NCBI RefSeq assembly: GCF_029893965.1
Contig: NZ_JARXXP010000022.1
Location: 1 to 64,000 of the forward strand
Length of the DNA: 64,000 nt
Direction: 5' to 3'
Source of the DNA: Paenibacillus sp. PastM-3
GTDB taxonomy: Bacteria > Bacillota > Bacilli > Paenibacillales > Paenibacillaceae
In this document: positions 35,143-44,569 of the stretch, piece after piece
Layout of the letters: each line of letters starts with the position of its first letter
How positions within the stretch are numbered: position 1 is the stretch's first letter
The notes under the pieces: model-generated
Seen by the model: only the letters and a program-made list of their open reading frames with translations
The model's database searches: none
Told to the model about the DNA's origin: nothing
Program-made: the position numbers and the translations under genes

Positions 35143-35829
35143 GTGAAAAGATGGAAGAAAGTTTTAATCTGGACATTGTCGGTAATAGTGGTGCTTGGCG
35201 TCGGCGGTTTGTTTGCGGCAAATTATGCCGTGGATAAGCTAATGAATTCCATGGCGGGCGGTTTTGAGGTGGAGGATACTGCAGATAATGCAGCACAAGG
35301 TGAGGTTGTTGAGCCTGTTGTGGCGGCAGGAGATGCAGGGGCAGAACCAACAGCAACAGATACTCCAACCAATAGTGCTGCTCCAACCAGTGGTGCTGAT
35401 CCTGCGGAAAGTACAGATAAACCTGTCACCGGTGGCGATTCTGTGAATGATACAACCGGACCCACTAGTGTTCCGGCTACATGGAAGCCTACCGCTGCTC
35501 CTAATGGTTACACTGCTCAAGTATCCACAGACAAAGCCAAGGATATTCAAGATAACGTAACGGTTAAAGATAAAGCGGATGTGGCTTCTATCGTTATGAG
35601 TCAATTAAGCATATCTGATATTAAACGCCTTCAAGAGTTGGCTAAAGGCGGATTAACGATTGAAGAGAAGCGTGAAGCCCGCAGTATTATTCTTGGCAAG
35701 GTATCTGAGGATCAATATAATGAATTGTCACAGATTGCTAAGAAATATGGTGTAAGCCAAGGTAAGACCCAGCAACAAATCATTGCGGAAGAAGAGCAGC
35801 TTAAAGCACAAGAAAAGGGGAGTGAATAA
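35143..35829 (+). CDS. Single-span membrane protein with a low-complexity linker
   Basis: The GTG at 35143 lies 8 bases after GGAGG, inside an open frame that begins at 35122. The 228-residue product has one N-terminal membrane segment (about 7-29), then a roughly 100-residue Pro/Thr/Ala/Asp-rich linker and a charged helical C-terminal domain (about 130-228; IKRLQELAKGGLTIEEKREARSIIL, YNELSQIAKKYGV). The topology suggests an extracellular stalk and distal domain. The family is unknown. It lies in the capsule locus and almost abuts the next gene, so the two probably act together. Confidence 0.75.
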   Translation: MKRWKKVLIWTLSVIVVLGVGGLFAANYAVDKLMNSMAGGFEVEDTADNAAQGEVVEPVVAAGDAGAEPTATDTPTNSAAPTSGADPAESTDKPVTGGDSVNDTTGPTSVPATWKPTAAPNGYTAQVSTDKAKDIQDNVTVKDKADVASIVMSQLSISDIKRLQELAKGGLTIEEKREARSIILGKVSEDQYNELSQIAKKYGVSQGKTQQQIIAEEEQLKAQEKGSE

Positions 35830-35830
35830 G

Positions 35831-36838
35831 TTGGCCAGAATGAAATTCCCGGCAGCTGCATTATTGCTGTTTGTACTTATAGGTTCTGCGCCTTTAACAG
35901 CTTCAGCGCCTTTGTCAGCATCTGCAGCTGCTGTAGCCGTTACGGACTCTATCAAGGTTCAGAGTATGGATGTGAAAATGGTTTTTGACGGGGTGAGCAT
36001 ACAGCCTCCAACAGGTCAACATGTCTTCATATACAACAATTCAACATATGTTCCAATCAGATTCGTCTCCTATGCCTTGCAGAAGAGCGTTAGCTGGGAT
36101 GCCAAAAACCTGAAAGTTACAATTGCTGAACCTAGCAGTTCCGAGCTGGTTGTTATTAAGGAATATCTTATGAATGCTGGAAGTGCAAATCCTTCAGCGA
36201 CAGGAGCAAAGAATATTGTTCTTAGTAAAGTGAAGGCAAGCTATGTATTCAATGGATCAGCCAAGGCAGTGCCAGCAGGCCAGTCCAGCTTTATATTAAA
36301 CGGTTCCTTATATGTTCCACTTCGTTTTCTTTCTGAATCAGTAGGTAATAAGATCTCATGGGATCAAAAGACGAAGACCATTACAGCTACTTCTGCCGGT
36401 TATCAGGAGCAGAACAACGGTTCAACTGGCGGTGGCACAACCGGGGGGGCGAGTCCTTCAGCAACAACGACTCCGGCTCCAACAAGTACGCCATCAGCTG
36501 GCGGCGGATCTGGGGGCACAGGGACAGTAACATATGAGCAAATTACAAGTGCGACAGAGGCTAAGCTTACTGCATTACGTAATCAGAGCAGTTCTGCTCT
36601 AATGAGTCTTGCTCTCCAATACGTACAGGCAACGGACGAAACAACTAAAGCCAACCTGTTGGCTCAGGGTAAACAACAGCTGGCTTCATCTACTGCTACT
36701 TTTAATAGTATAGTGGCTGATGCTGAGAAGCAGTTAACTGCCAATGGCTATAGTACAGATATTATTAATCAGTACAGAGCAACCTTTGAGGCTGAATTGC
36801 AACAAGGTATGGCATTGGCTGAGGGTATGGGAAATTAA
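35831..36838 (+). CDS. Secreted copper-amine-oxidase N-terminal-domain protein
   Basis: The TTG at 35831, one base after the previous stop and 8 bases after GGGGAG, is the best start (an ATG at 35840 is an alternative). The 335-residue product has a signal peptide (about 1-40), two copies of a stalk-type copper-amine-oxidase N-domain motif (YNNSTYVPIRFVSYALQKSVSWD and LNGSLYVPLRFLSESVGNKISWD), a Gly/Ser/Thr/Pro linker, and a helical C-terminal region. These domains are common in Paenibacillus envelope proteins and carry no oxidase active site. Its role in the capsule locus is unknown. Confidence 0.8.
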   Translation: MARMKFPAAALLLFVLIGSAPLTASAPLSASAAAVAVTDSIKVQSMDVKMVFDGVSIQPPTGQHVFIYNNSTYVPIRFVSYALQKSVSWDAKNLKVTIAEPSSSELVVIKEYLMNAGSANPSATGAKNIVLSKVKASYVFNGSAKAVPAGQSSFILNGSLYVPLRFLSESVGNKISWDQKTKTITATSAGYQEQNNGSTGGGTTGGASPSATTTPAPTSTPSAGGGSGGTGTVTYEQITSATEAKLTALRNQSSSALMSLALQYVQATDETTKANLLAQGKQQLASSTATFNSIVADAEKQLTANGYSTDIINQYRATFEAELQQGMALAEGMGN

Positions 36839-36861
36839 CAAGGTTTTTATTTATTTTATCT

Positions 36862-36900
36862 GCACAACCTCTATCTATATTACTGTAGATGAGGTTGTGC
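36862..36900 (+). terminator. Perfect stem-loop at the boundary of the AT-rich region
   Basis: GCACAACCTC (36862-36871) pairs with GAGGTTGTGC (36891-36900), and the inner ATCTA/TAGAT extends the stem. No T-run follows on either strand, so it may be an attenuator or RNA-stability element rather than a full terminator. AT-rich DNA begins just beyond it. Confidence 0.5.
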
Positions 36901-36944
36901 ATACTATGAAATACTAGTTCTAAAAGGATCAGGTGAACTTACTT

Positions 36945-37574
36945 ATGAAGCCTTATACCATTGTAAAACCAATCATTGATTTTCTACTGGCTCTAATCGG
37001 AATTCTCCTGTTATGGCCTTTTTTCTTGATTATTGCAGCCTTCATTAAGCTGGGCTCAAAAGGACCGGTATTATTCAAGCAGAAAAGAATAGGAAAACAT
37101 AAAAAAGAGTTTTACATTCTTAAATTTAGAACGATGCGTACAGATACTCCTGCAGAGATGCCTACGCATTTATTACAAGATCCGGACTTCTTTATTACTA
37201 AAGCAGGTAAATTCCTGAGGAGGACAAGCCTGGATGAGCTACCTCAGATTATTAATATACTAAAGGGTGATATGAGTATTATTGGTCCACGACCGGCTCT
37301 ATGGAATCAGTATGATTTGATTGCAGAACGGGATAAATATAGAGCTAATGACATAAGGCCAGGGTTGACCGGATGGGCACAGGTTAATGGCAGAGATGAG
37401 CTTCCTATTGAGATAAAGGCAAGATTTGATGGTGAGTATACTGCGAAGTTTACATTTATGTTGGATCTGAAGGTTTTCTTTATGACCGTATCAAGTGTGC
37501 TGAAATCTGAGGGTGTGAGAGAAGGCGCTAATGATGAAGAAGTAGTATCGAACACCAAAGGAGCCGCTTTGTAG
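36945..37574 (+). CDS. Initiating sugar transferase (undecaprenyl-phosphate hexose-1-phosphate transferase)
   Basis: A 209-residue monotopic phosphoglycosyltransferase: an N-terminal membrane hairpin (about 8-30), FKQKRIGKHKKEFYILKFRTMR, and the catalytic block (RRTSLDELPQIINILKGDMSIIGPRP, with the DE pair). It loads the first sugar phosphate on the lipid carrier. AGGTGA lies 8 bases before the ATG at 36945; a GTG at 36933 is an alternative. The dehydratase and reductase genes beside it suggest a 2-acetamido-2,6-dideoxyhexose as substrate. It is the first gene of the AT-rich segment, and its stop abuts the next ATG. Confidence 0.92.
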   Translation: MKPYTIVKPIIDFLLALIGILLLWPFFLIIAAFIKLGSKGPVLFKQKRIGKHKKEFYILKFRTMRTDTPAEMPTHLLQDPDFFITKAGKFLRRTSLDELPQIINILKGDMSIIGPRPALWNQYDLIAERDKYRANDIRPGLTGWAQVNGRDELPIEIKARFDGEYTAKFTFMLDLKVFFMTVSSVLKSEGVREGANDEEVVSNTKGAAL

Positions 37575-38438
37575 ATGGAAAAGAGAAAAATACTGATTAC
37601 CGGAAAAGGGAGTTATGTTGGAACAAGCCTTATAGAATGGTTACACCAGTGGCCTGATCAGTATGAGGTTGAAGAACTGTCTGTCAGAGGCAACACATGG
37701 AGAGAATATGATTTTTCCAAGTATGATGTTGTTTTACATGTAGCTGGAATAGCACATGTGTCCAGTGATCCGAAAATGGAGGAGCATTATTATAAAGTAA
37801 ATCGAGACTTAGCAATCGAGGTAGCTAAAAAAGCAAAACAAGAGAATGTAAAACAATTCATTTTTATGAGCAGTATGATTATTTATGGTGCTGACAGTAA
37901 GATTGGTGAGAAGAAAGTAATTACTAAAGATACATTGCCGGACCCAAGTGACTTTTATGGTAGAAGTAAGTTAGAAGCTGACTTGGAAATAGGAAAAATG
38001 AACAATGAATTCTATAAAACGGTTTGTGTAAGAACACCTATGGTTTACGGGCCAAAATGTAAAGGTAACTTTCCTAGACTAAAGCAATTAGCTGGTAAGA
38101 CTCCTGTATTTCCAAATATTATGAATCAACGAAGTATGATTTTTATAGATAATTTATGTGAGTTTCTTAGGAAAATCATTGATAATTCATTGGCGGGTAT
38201 CTTTTTTCCACAGAATAAAGATTATGTGAGTACAACGGAGATCATCAGGATAATGGGTTCACAAATGGAAAGGAAAATAGTGTTTGTCAAAGGCTTTAAT
38301 CCTTTGCTTAGAGTGCTTTCAAATAGAGTGAAGATGATTAACAAAATTTTCGGCAATAAAATATATGATCATGCGAGCTCCCCATCATTTGAATACTGTG
38401 TAGTGGATTTTGAAGAATCTATAAAAATAAGTATGTAA
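37575..38438 (+). CDS. NAD-dependent epimerase/4-reductase of nucleotide sugars
   Basis: A 287-residue extended SDR with GKGSYVGTSL at the NAD-binding turn (third Gly shifted from the usual GxxGxxG) and catalytic Ser/YxxxK (MSSMIIYG, FYGRSKLEAD). Size and position next to the initiating transferase resemble the WreQ/WbpV-type 4-reductases that turn the 4-keto product of a 4,6-dehydratase into UDP-QuiNAc or UDP-FucNAc. That assignment is inference; a UDP-sugar 4-epimerase is also possible. Its ATG follows directly on the previous stop. Confidence 0.75.
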   Translation: MEKRKILITGKGSYVGTSLIEWLHQWPDQYEVEELSVRGNTWREYDFSKYDVVLHVAGIAHVSSDPKMEEHYYKVNRDLAIEVAKKAKQENVKQFIFMSSMIIYGADSKIGEKKVITKDTLPDPSDFYGRSKLEADLEIGKMNNEFYKTVCVRTPMVYGPKCKGNFPRLKQLAGKTPVFPNIMNQRSMIFIDNLCEFLRKIIDNSLAGIFFPQNKDYVSTTEIIRIMGSQMERKIVFVKGFNPLLRVLSNRVKMINKIFGNKIYDHASSPSFEYCVVDFEESIKISM

Positions 38439-38453
38439 TAAGGTGTGGAAAAA

Positions 38454-39572
38454 TTGAAAAAGAAAAAGGTTTTATTATTAGGAAATCATGGTTTCGTAAT
38501 TTATAATTTCCGAAAAGAATTAATACAAAAGCTATTAGCCGAAGGTTATGAAGTATATATTTCACTTCCCAATGATGAAAAGGTAGAAATTATGGTTGGT
38601 TGGGGCTGCAAGTTTGTAGAAACAAAAATAGATAGAAGAGGGACTAATCCAGTTTCTGATTCTAAGCTTATCCTACACTACTTGCGTATACTCAAAGAAA
38701 TTAAACCGGACGTAGTGCTTACCTATACAATTAAACCCAATCTTTATGGAGGATTGGCTTGCAGATTGTTGAAAATTCCATGCGTTAATAATATTACAGG
38801 GTTGGGAAGCGGATTTAATCAAAATTCTGCATTGAAAAAATTCTTATCTATTCTCTATAAGGTTAGTTTGAAGAAGTCTTACTGTGTATTTTTTCAGAAT
38901 ACCGAGGATAGAAACACCTTGTTAGAAAGTAAGACGATTACAAGCAATCATGAATTAATTCCCGGATCTGGGGTTAATCTAGATGATTTTAAGCTTAAAC
39001 CGTTCCCGTTAAAAGAACAGGCAGTTTCCTTTATTTTTATAGGAAGAATTATGAAAGACAAGGGGATTGATCAATATCTGGAAGCCTCTAAGATCATAAA
39101 AGAGAAGTATCCCGAGACAATTTTTAATGTTATAGGTTTCATTGAGACAACTCACCCACACTATAATGAAATGATTGGGGAATACAATAAAAAAGGATAC
39201 ATACGCTACTTGGGATATCAATCGGATGTTAAGCCTTTTATAGAACAATCTCATTGTATTATTCAAGCGTCTCATGGCGGGGAAGGTCTATCAAATGTTT
39301 TGTTGGAGACAGCTGCCACAGGCCGCGTATTAATTGCCTCCAATATTCCTGGTTGCAGAGAAACTATTGATGTGGGAAGTAATGGATTCACTTTTGAAGC
39401 GAGAAATACAGCTGACTTAGTTGACAAAATAGAGTCCTTCATCCAAATGAGTTATGAGGATATGGAAAAAATGGGGATCAACGCCCGATTAAAAGTAGAA
39501 AAAGAATTTGATAGAGCGATTGTCATAAAAGCATACATGGATAAAATTGAGCGAATCTGTAATTATCAATAA
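38454..39572 (+). CDS. Glycosyltransferase family 4
   Basis: A 372-residue GT-B enzyme: an N-terminal Rossmann domain (KVLLLGNHGFVIYNFRKEL), a linking region, and a C-terminal donor-binding domain with IFIGRIMKDKGIDQYLEA and the catalytic E-x7-E motif (HGGEGLSNVLLETAATG). A TTG at 38454 with AAGGTG 8 bases upstream is preferred over the GTG at 38445. As the gene right after the initiating steps it may add the second sugar; the donor is unknown. Confidence 0.88.
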   Translation: MKKKKVLLLGNHGFVIYNFRKELIQKLLAEGYEVYISLPNDEKVEIMVGWGCKFVETKIDRRGTNPVSDSKLILHYLRILKEIKPDVVLTYTIKPNLYGGLACRLLKIPCVNNITGLGSGFNQNSALKKFLSILYKVSLKKSYCVFFQNTEDRNTLLESKTITSNHELIPGSGVNLDDFKLKPFPLKEQAVSFIFIGRIMKDKGIDQYLEASKIIKEKYPETIFNVIGFIETTHPHYNEMIGEYNKKGYIRYLGYQSDVKPFIEQSHCIIQASHGGEGLSNVLLETAATGRVLIASNIPGCRETIDVGSNGFTFEARNTADLVDKIESFIQMSYEDMEKMGINARLKVEKEFDRAIVIKAYMDKIERICNYQ

Positions 39573-39590
39573 TGATATGGAGTGTATGAA

Positions 39591-40913
39591 ATGTCCAAAA
39601 TTGCTGTAGTAGGAACAGGATATGTAGGACTAGTATCAGGAGCCATTCTTTCTGATTTTGGTCATACGATAACATGCGTTGATATTGATGACACAAAGAT
39701 AAATAGTTTAAAACAAGGGATTATTCCTATCTATGAGCCTGGTCTTGAGAATATAGTTAAGAAGAATTATGAAAATCAACGTCTTAGTTTTACTACAAAT
39801 ATAAAAGAAGCAGTTGAAAATAATGATGTAATATTTATAGCAGTCGGTACACCGCCAGCGGATGACGGCAGCGCAGATCTTCAATATGTCTTAGCTGTTG
39901 CAAAAAGTATAGCTGAGTACATGAATGGATATAAAGTTGTTGTAGACAAGTCCACAGTCCCTATCGGAACTGGACAAAAAGTTAAGGCAATGATTCAAGA
40001 AACTCTTATCGGCAGGGGATTGGAATATGCTTTTGATGTTGTTTCAAATCCTGAATTCCTAAGAGAAGGATCGGCGGTACAAGATTTTACTCACCCGGAC
40101 CGTGTAGTAATCGGAGCTGAAAGTGATCGGGCGTTTGAAGTGATGAAAGAAGTATACAGGGTTCTATATATTAATGAGACGCCCTTTGTTGAAACAAATA
40201 TTGAGACTGCAGAAATGATTAAATACGCATCTAATGCGTTTCTGGCAATGAAAATTACCTTTATCAATGAAGTTGCAAATGTATGTGAACAAGTGGGAGC
40301 AGATGTTCAAAAAGTTGCCAAGGCAATGGGGCAGGACGGACGTATTTCTCCTAAGTTTCTACATGCTGGACCCGGCTATGGTGGAAGCTGTTTCCCTAAA
40401 GACACTATGGCATTAGCGCGGATTGCCCAAGATGTGGGTGAACCCATTTCTCTTATTGAAACTACCGTCCAGGCAAATGAAAGACAAAAGAAGAGAATGG
40501 TAGATAAGATTGTAAATGCTATGGGTGATGTTAATGGTAAGGCTATTGCCGTACTTGGAATAACTTTCAAACCTAATACTGATGATATGAGAGATGCTCC
40601 TGCATTAATTATTTTACCTGAGCTTGTTAGCCAAGGGGCAAAGTTAAAGATCTATGATCCTGAAGGTAAAAAGGAAGGAACATGGAGGCTTAAGGGAATA
40701 GAAGAGGATATCGAGTGGTCTGAAAATGCCTACGATGCAATAAAAGATACAGATGCAACTGTTCTGCTCACAGAGTGGAATGAATTCAGAAATCTGGATT
40801 TTGATAAACTAAGAGATATAAACGGTGGAGATTACTTCTTTGACTTGAGAAATATTTACAATAAAACAACAATGCTCGAAAAAGGCTTTAAATACTATGG
40901 AGTAGGGGTTTAA
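39591..40913 (+). CDS. ugd: UDP-glucose 6-dehydrogenase
   Basis: A 440-residue enzyme that oxidises UDP-glucose to UDP-glucuronate. It has the N-terminal NAD site [19 protein letters not shown] and the catalytic cysteine block [16 protein letters not shown] (Cys near 260). The C-terminal domain has the UDP-binding pattern [16 protein letters not shown]. The ATG at 39591 follows GGAG; a GTG three codons upstream is less likely. UDP-glucuronate is passed to the epimerase encoded two bases after its stop. Confidence 0.95.
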   Translation: MSKIAVVGTGYVGLVSGAILSDFGHTITCVDIDDTKINSLKQGIIPIYEPGLENIVKKNYENQRLSFTTNIKEAVENNDVIFIAVGTPPADDGSADLQYVLAVAKSIAEYMNGYKVVVDKSTVPIGTGQKVKAMIQETLIGRGLEYAFDVVSNPEFLREGSAVQDFTHPDRVVIGAESDRAFEVMKEVYRVLYINETPFVETNIETAEMIKYASNAFLAMKITFINEVANVCEQVGADVQKVAKAMGQDGRISPKFLHAGPGYGGSCFPKDTMALARIAQDVGEPISLIETTVQANERQKKRMVDKIVNAMGDVNGKAIAVLGITFKPNTDDMRDAPALIILPELVSQGAKLKIYDPEGKKEGTWRLKGIEEDIEWSENAYDAIKDTDATVLLTEWNEFRNLDFDKLRDINGGDYFFDLRNIYNKTTMLEKGFKYYGVGV

Positions 40914-40915
40914 CT

Positions 40916-41917
40916 ATGCACTTAAAACCTGTAGATCATACAAAAACATATTTAATAACAGGGGCAGCTGGATTTATTGGTATGCACCTATCATTGAAAT
41001 TATTACAATTTGGCTGCAAGGTGATAGGATTTGATAATATCAATGATTATTACGATGTTAATCTTAAAAATGAGCGTCTAAATTTGTTGCAAAAGTATGA
41101 TAATTTTGTTTTTCACAAAGCTGATCTAGTTGATAAAGAGTACTTAAATCAAATGTTTACCGATACCCGGATAGATATCGTAATTAACTTGGCTGCACAA
41201 GCTGGAGTAAGATACAGTCTGGAAAACCCAGACACATATATTCAATCTAACATAGTGGGTTTTTTGAATATACTTGAAATGTGCAGACATCATAATGTAG
41301 ATCATCTGGTGTATGCATCGTCCAGTTCTGTTTATGGAGCTAATGAGAAAATTCCCTTTTCGACTGATGATATGGTAGATCGCCCAGTTAGCCTATATGC
41401 TGCTACCAAAAAATCCAGTGAATTGATGGCCCATACATATAGTCATTTATTTTGTATTCCTACTACAGGACTACGCTTTTTCACGGTATACGGACCTTAT
41501 GGTCGTCCTGACATGGCATATTTTTCTTTTACAAAAGCCATAGTTGAAGGGAAACCAATCAAGATTTTTAATAATGGCGATATGTATCGTGACTTTACTT
41601 ATATTGATGACATTGTTGATGGAATCATTCGCTTAATTCCTAACTCTCCAGCTCTTAACAATGTGCCTCCTTACAAGATTTATAACATTGGCAACAATCA
41701 GCCGGAGAAACTTATGGATTTTATACAGGCTATTGAGTCTGCTGTTGGGAAAGAAGCGATTAAGGAGTATTATCCAATGCAGCCTGGAGATGTTTATCGT
41801 ACTTACGCAGATGTAGATGATCTAATAAGGGATGTAGGATTTAAACCGGAAACATCAATATTTTTAGGGATTTCAAAATTTGTAAATTGGTATAACAAAT
41901 ATCGCAGTGTGAAATAA
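40916..41917 (+). CDS. UDP-glucuronate 4-epimerase
   Basis: A 333-residue extended [19 protein letters not shown] motif, Ser and YxxxK ([19 protein letters not shown]), and the features that mark the UDP-glucuronate 4-epimerase group ([24 protein letters not shown]). It should give UDP-galacturonate. It follows ugd after two bases, so the two steps are linked. The family match is strong. Confidence 0.92.
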   Translation: MHLKPVDHTKTYLITGAAGFIGMHLSLKLLQFGCKVIGFDNINDYYDVNLKNERLNLLQKYDNFVFHKADLVDKEYLNQMFTDTRIDIVINLAAQAGVRYSLENPDTYIQSNIVGFLNILEMCRHHNVDHLVYASSSSVYGANEKIPFSTDDMVDRPVSLYAATKKSSELMAHTYSHLFCIPTTGLRFFTVYGPYGRPDMAYFSFTKAIVEGKPIKIFNNGDMYRDFTYIDDIVDGIIRLIPNSPALNNVPPYKIYNIGNNQPEKLMDFIQAIESAVGKEAIKEYYPMQPGDVYRTYADVDDLIRDVGFKPETSIFLGISKFVNWYNKYRSVK

Positions 41918-41982
41918 TGTGAGAATGTACTTCCCTGCTGTAGTGGACATCTAATGTCTGTTTAATTGAGGAGTTGTCAATG

Positions 41983-42009
41983 CCGCCTAGTAAAAAAAAT
42001 ATTAGGTGG
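41983..42009 (+). other. Stem-loop in a 272-base gap, possible decayed sequence
   Basis: CCGCCTA (41983-41989) pairs with TAGGTGG (42003-42009) over an A-rich loop. The gap 41918-42189 holds only short broken frames. It may be the remnant of an insertion or a deleted gene, but I cannot identify it. Confidence 0.3.
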
Positions 42010-42189
42010 TAATGACGATGCGGATCTCAAAAAGAGAAAAAAGATAATACAGTTCCTAAAATACTTTAGGTCGCTTTAGAGCTTGAAGAACCATGAGGTT
42101 TGACACATATTAAATAACCCATCAAGTAGAGCGAAGATCTAAATCTTTTATTGATAAAAAAATGAAAACTATTTAGGAGAGAAAAGTGT

Positions 42190-43293
42190 TTGAAAATACT
42201 ACATATAATTAATAATCTGGGTTCTGGTGGAGCTGAAAAACTTATTGAAGAAACTATACCGCTATTAAACAACAATTCTGGATTGTTAGTAGAGTTATTA
42301 TTACTAACAGATAAAGATAACGTATTTGAAAAAGCATTGAAAAGTGCACATATTAAAATTGGCATAATTCCTCTCAAAAAAATGAGAAGTCCGTTGAATA
42401 TATTCTACATACGTAATTATATAATTCAAGGTGCCTATGATATTGTACATGTGCATCTATTTCCAGCGCAATACTGGACGGCGATGGCATGCATGTTGAT
42501 TTTTAAAAATAAGCCCAGGCTAATTACTACAGAACATAATACAACTAATAGAAGACGTAAAAAAAAGTATTTTAGGTATATTGATCAGTTTATTTATTCG
42601 AAAATTGATAAAATAGTTTCTATAAGTGACGCTACTAAAAGATCGATCGACTCATGGTTAAACCTGACTTCAAAAAATGCTATGAAATCAGTAGTTATTG
42701 AGAATGGTATAAATTTAGGAAAGTTTAAAAGTGCAGAAGAATATTATAAACATGATATAAATGTTGAATTTTCAAATGAAACTAAACTTCTGTGCATGGT
42801 CGGAAGATTCACAACTCAAAAGGATCATCAAACTTTAATTAAAGCATTAGCACGACTTCCTGAATATATACACTTACTTCTTGTAGGTGAAGGGGAACAA
42901 AAGGATGTATACGAGAGTTTAGCGTTAAAATTGGAAGTTGATGATAGAGTTCACTTTCTAGGGTTTAGAAATGATATTGAAAGAATATTAAAAACGGTAG
43001 ATATGGTGATATTATCATCTAAGTGGGAAGGTTTTGGATTAGCAGCACTTGAGGGAATGAGTTCAGGGAAATTGGTCCTTGGAACTAATGTTGAAGGATT
43101 AGCTGAAGTAATAGGGGACGAAGACTTATTATTTGAAGTAGGGAATGATAGGGAACTGGCTGAAAAAATAATGATGTATTTAAATGATACTCAACTTTAT
43201 TTGAAAAAAACAAATGCTGGTCTCATTAGAAGTAGCAAATACAGTATTTCTAATATGACAGCTCGTTATATAGAGCTTTATCAAAAAGTTTAA
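42190..43293 (+). CDS. Glycosyltransferase family 4
   Basis: A 367-residue GT-B enzyme starting with TTG at 42190 (GGAGAG upstream). The N-terminus has IINNLGSGGAEKLIEE; the C-terminal donor domain has MVGRFTTQKDHQTLIKAL and the E-x7-E region (WEGFGLAALEGMSSGKLVL). It belongs to the capsular GT4/GT1-type transferases. Acceptor and donor are not predictable. Its DNA is strongly AT-rich, like the neighbours to its right. Confidence 0.88.
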   Translation: MKILHIINNLGSGGAEKLIEETIPLLNNNSGLLVELLLLTDKDNVFEKALKSAHIKIGIIPLKKMRSPLNIFYIRNYIIQGAYDIVHVHLFPAQYWTAMACMLIFKNKPRLITTEHNTTNRRRKKKYFRYIDQFIYSKIDKIVSISDATKRSIDSWLNLTSKNAMKSVVIENGINLGKFKSAEEYYKHDINVEFSNETKLLCMVGRFTTQKDHQTLIKALARLPEYIHLLLVGEGEQKDVYESLALKLEVDDRVHFLGFRNDIERILKTVDMVILSSKWEGFGLAALEGMSSGKLVLGTNVEGLAEVIGDEDLLFEVGNDRELAEKIMMYLNDTQLYLKKTNAGLIRSSKYSISNMTARYIELYQKV

Positions 43294-43317
43294 AATGATT
43301 TTGCACAAGGAGATAAT

Positions 43318-44499
43318 ATGCGCTTAAATAAAGTGTTTACAATCTTTTTAGTTTCATTTCAATTGTGGTTTTTGTATGCAACTCCTATTTCAAGTATTTC
43401 AGTTGCTGATGCCATATTGATACTAATGTATCCTGTACTCTTATTTAAATTGATAAAAGAGAAAAAAATGTATTTAAGTAAGAATAATCTTCCACTGGTA
43501 CTGTTTTTAGTTTATATTTTTTTTCAATTTATATTAGTATTCAGTATTAACGATATTTCCTTTGTAAATGAAGCGGCGTTAAGAACAGGTCGGTATGTGT
43601 TATATTTAATAACTGTGATTTTTATTGCACCAAATTTTTTCGAAGTTAAACTAGGAATAAAAGTATTAAAATATATATGTATAGCCTCTACCATATTTCT
43701 TTTTTTTCAAATACTAATGGTTCGTTTTGCAGGTGTATATATACCAGGAACAATACCTGGCCTACCGCTAATACGCCTTGATTTATTAGAGTTCAATCAA
43801 AATATAATGAATGCTGGATATTTAATTAGACCAAGGTCATTCTTTTCAGAACCTGCACACTATGCTACTTATGTATTGCTGTATTTAGGTATAGGACTTT
43901 TCTCAGAAAAGAAAAAAATCATTGATTATTTTCCTGAAATAATAATTACATTTGGTTTATTAGTATCAAATTCCGCCACAGGATTTATTGCATGTGCTAT
44001 AGTATGGGGTGTTTGGGCTTTTAAAAAGCTTTTATTAAATGAAAAAAAAACCAAATTTATTATAGCTACATTATTATTAACACCATTTTTATTATTTTTA
44101 ATCGTGAATACAGAGTATTATCAAACTTTTGTATTTAGAGTCTTTGGCGAAGGATCAGGAGGATTAGGTACAGCAGCAGCTAGTCGAATGGAGAATTATG
44201 ATTTGGCATTCTCTACAGATGGCCTATCAACCATAGAAATACTCTTTGGACATGGTATGGTGGATACAGCTTATTATATGCCATCAATACCTACTATTTT
44301 CTTTTATTTCGGAATAATAGGGATGCTAGTATTTTTTATTTTTTCATTAATGATAATGCATAATGGTAATGAAAAGCAAAAAATTATTATTATTCTAACT
44401 ATTGTATTATCAATAGGTGGAGATGCAATATTTGGACCGAATTGCTTATATTTTTATTTATTCCTATTAAGTCCGAAAACTACAAAAAAGTTGGAATGA
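43318..44499 (+). CDS. wzy: Polysaccharide polymerase (Wzy-like)
   Basis: A 393-residue very hydrophobic protein with about ten membrane segments and a larger loop near residues 275-315 (GEGSGGLGTAAASRMENYD). The RPRSFFSEPAHYATYVLL segment is typical of Wzy/O-antigen polymerase-like proteins, which link repeat units on the outer face of the membrane. Wzy sequences are very divergent, so the call rests on topology, that motif and locus context. AAGGAGA precedes the ATG. Confidence 0.8.
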   Translation: MRLNKVFTIFLVSFQLWFLYATPISSISVADAILILMYPVLLFKLIKEKKMYLSKNNLPLVLFLVYIFFQFILVFSINDISFVNEAALRTGRYVLYLITVIFIAPNFFEVKLGIKVLKYICIASTIFLFFQILMVRFAGVYIPGTIPGLPLIRLDLLEFNQNIMNAGYLIRPRSFFSEPAHYATYVLLYLGIGLFSEKKKIIDYFPEIIITFGLLVSNSATGFIACAIVWGVWAFKKLLLNEKKTKFIIATLLLTPFLLFLIVNTEYYQTFVFRVFGEGSGGLGTAAASRMENYDLAFSTDGLSTIEILFGHGMVDTAYYMPSIPTIFFYFGIIGMLVFFIFSLMIMHNGNEKQKIIIILTIVLSIGGDAIFGPNCLYFYLFLLSPKTTKKLE

Positions 44500-44569
44500 A
44501 TTTATCTGTGAATTGGTAAGACTTAATTATTAATTTGAGTTGTAATTTCTTACTCGAAAGGAAGGGAAA

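Noticed and set aside
41918-42189. Insertion-sequence remnant in the gap between the 4-epimerase and the glycosyltransferase
   Set aside because: Only a short hairpin and broken frames are present; no transposase motif or terminal repeats could be recognised.
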